A stretch of 5,567 nucleotides of DNA, from contig JACCSH010000110.1 in NCBI GenBank assembly GCA_013813125.1, positions 1 through 5,567 of the forward strand. Reading direction: 5' to 3'. Of this stretch, positions 4,976 to 5,567 are shown one piece after another (within the stretch, counting starts at the first letter, position 1; the number at the start of each line of letters is the position of its first letter). A program made the position numbers and the translations under genes. The stretch is from Nocardioidaceae bacterium (GTDB lineage: Bacteria > Actinomycetota > Actinomycetes > Propionibacteriales > Nocardioidaceae). The notes under the pieces were generated by a model that was given only the letters and a program-made list of their open reading frames with translations, had not been told where the DNA came from and ran no database searches.

Positions 4976-5567
4976 ATGGCTGCTGAGTCTCGGTCGCGAC
5001 TTGGGCGGCGAATCGTCTCCCTGTACGGCGGGTTGGTCATCTTCGGCTGGTCGGAGGCGCTGCTAGTGGAAGCTGAGCTGGGTGTGCTCCCTTGGGACGT
5101 CTTGCACCAAGGACTTGCGCGTCACCTGGGTCTGACGATCGGGATCTGGTCTGTCATCGCGGGCGCCGCCGTCTTGTTGCTCTGGGTGCCCCTACATGAG
5201 CGTCCTGGGCTCGGCACCGTCTCCAACGTACTGACCATCGGCCCAGCTCTAGACGCCTCTGTCTGGTTGATGCCGACGCCGGATCAGCTCTGGTTGCGGG
5301 TCGGTTACGTCGTTGTGGCGATCGTGGTCAACGCGCTGGCCACCGCGCTCTACATCGGCGCACGGTTCGGACCCGGTCCCCGAGATGGGCTGATGACAGG
5401 GCTCGTACGACGAACGGGGGGCTCGATTCGACTCGTCCGGACCGCGATCGAGATAGTCGTGGTAGGTACGGGCTTCGCGCTCGGTGGAACCCTAGGAGTC
5501 GCCACCTTGGCGTTCGTGCTGACCATCGGTCCTTTGGTGCACTGGTTCATGCCAATGTTGCACATCG
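4976..5567 (+). CDS. YczE/YyaS/YitT-family membrane protein, 3' end outside window
   Basis: The ATG at 4976 opens a frame that runs to the window end without a stop and gives 197 residues. The other two plus-strand frames contain stops or lack family features. Hydrophobic segments lie at about 13-31, 51-73, 82-99, 107-129 and 158-195. The family hallmark GPGPRDGLMTGL is at 132-143, followed by a basic R-R-T-G stretch, an R...E pair (R155, E159) and LGGTLGVATL at 169-178. GTVSNVLTIGPALD at 80-93 matches the upstream glycine-rich helix of the same family. Members are integral membrane proteins of unproven function, sometimes next to antibiotic or transport genes. Only the last few residues seem to be missing, since the family is usually a little over 200 residues. 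It is divergent from the FAH-gltX operon across 131 bp with shared repeat elements. Confidence 0.88.
   Translation, partial: MAAESRSRLGRRIVSLYGGLVIFGWSEALLVEAELGVLPWDVLHQGLARHLGLTIGIWSVIAGAAVLLLWVPLHERPGLGTVSNVLTIGPALDASVWLMPTPDQLWLRVGYVVVAIVVNALATALYIGARFGPGPRDGLMTGLVRRTGGSIRLVRTAIEIVVVGTGFALGGTLGVATLAFVLTIGPLVHWFMPMLHI

Noticed and set aside
3924..5066. 380-codon open frame on the plus strand
   Set aside because: It lies opposite gltX and the FAH-family gene, both with clear family motifs. Its product is rich in Arg, His and Asp with no recognisable domain, a usual antisense shadow in high-GC DNA.

Overview
The window is chromosomal DNA of a high-GC Gram-positive bacterium (Actinomycetota). 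The signs are strong GC bias at third codon positions, GTG starts, an actinobacterial-type GluRS active site (PTGNPHVG in place of the textbook HIGH), tRNAs with GC-ending anticodons, an IS1634-type transposase of actinobacterial flavour, and candidate leaderless promoters. The family or genus cannot be fixed from the sequence. The order FAH-family hydrolase / gltX / tRNA-Gln / tRNA-Glu resembles what I remember of mycobacteria and their relatives.

Layout. (1) 1-219, plus strand: the C-terminal end of a WD40-repeat protein. (2) 220-746: no convincing gene, with weak repeats only. (3) 747 to about 1203, plus strand: a dead IS1634-family transposase with one frameshift and an internal deletion that joins its N-terminal region to the first catalytic Asp motif in another frame. 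(4) About 1250-1670: an 11-bp tandem repeat, then on the minus strand a terminator hairpin, tRNA-Glu(CTC), tRNA-Gln(CTG) and a candidate promoter for the tRNA pair. (5) 1671-4844, minus strand: a tightly packed three-gene operon transcribed as FAH-family hydrolase, then gltX, then CPBP intramembrane protease, with 8-nt and 1-nt overlaps at the junctions. (6) 4845-4975: a divergent intergenic region with a strong CTCGACTCG inverted repeat. (7) 4976 to the end, plus strand: a YczE/YitT-like membrane protein cut by the window edge.

How the parts fit. gltX should encode a non-discriminating glutamyl-tRNA synthetase, which in actinobacteria charges both tRNA-Glu and tRNA-Gln (the Glu-tRNA-Gln is then amidated by GatCAB). 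The enzyme gene and both of its tRNA substrates lie within about 2.5 kb on the same strand. The CPBP protease gene sits between them and is probably translationally coupled to gltX. The FAH-family enzyme starts the operon but has no obvious link to tRNA charging.

I did not find a convincing new biological system. The most useful second looks are the repeated CTCGACTCGTCCG motif between the divergent genes, the coupled gltX-CPBP pair, and the structure of the IS remnant beside the tRNA terminator.
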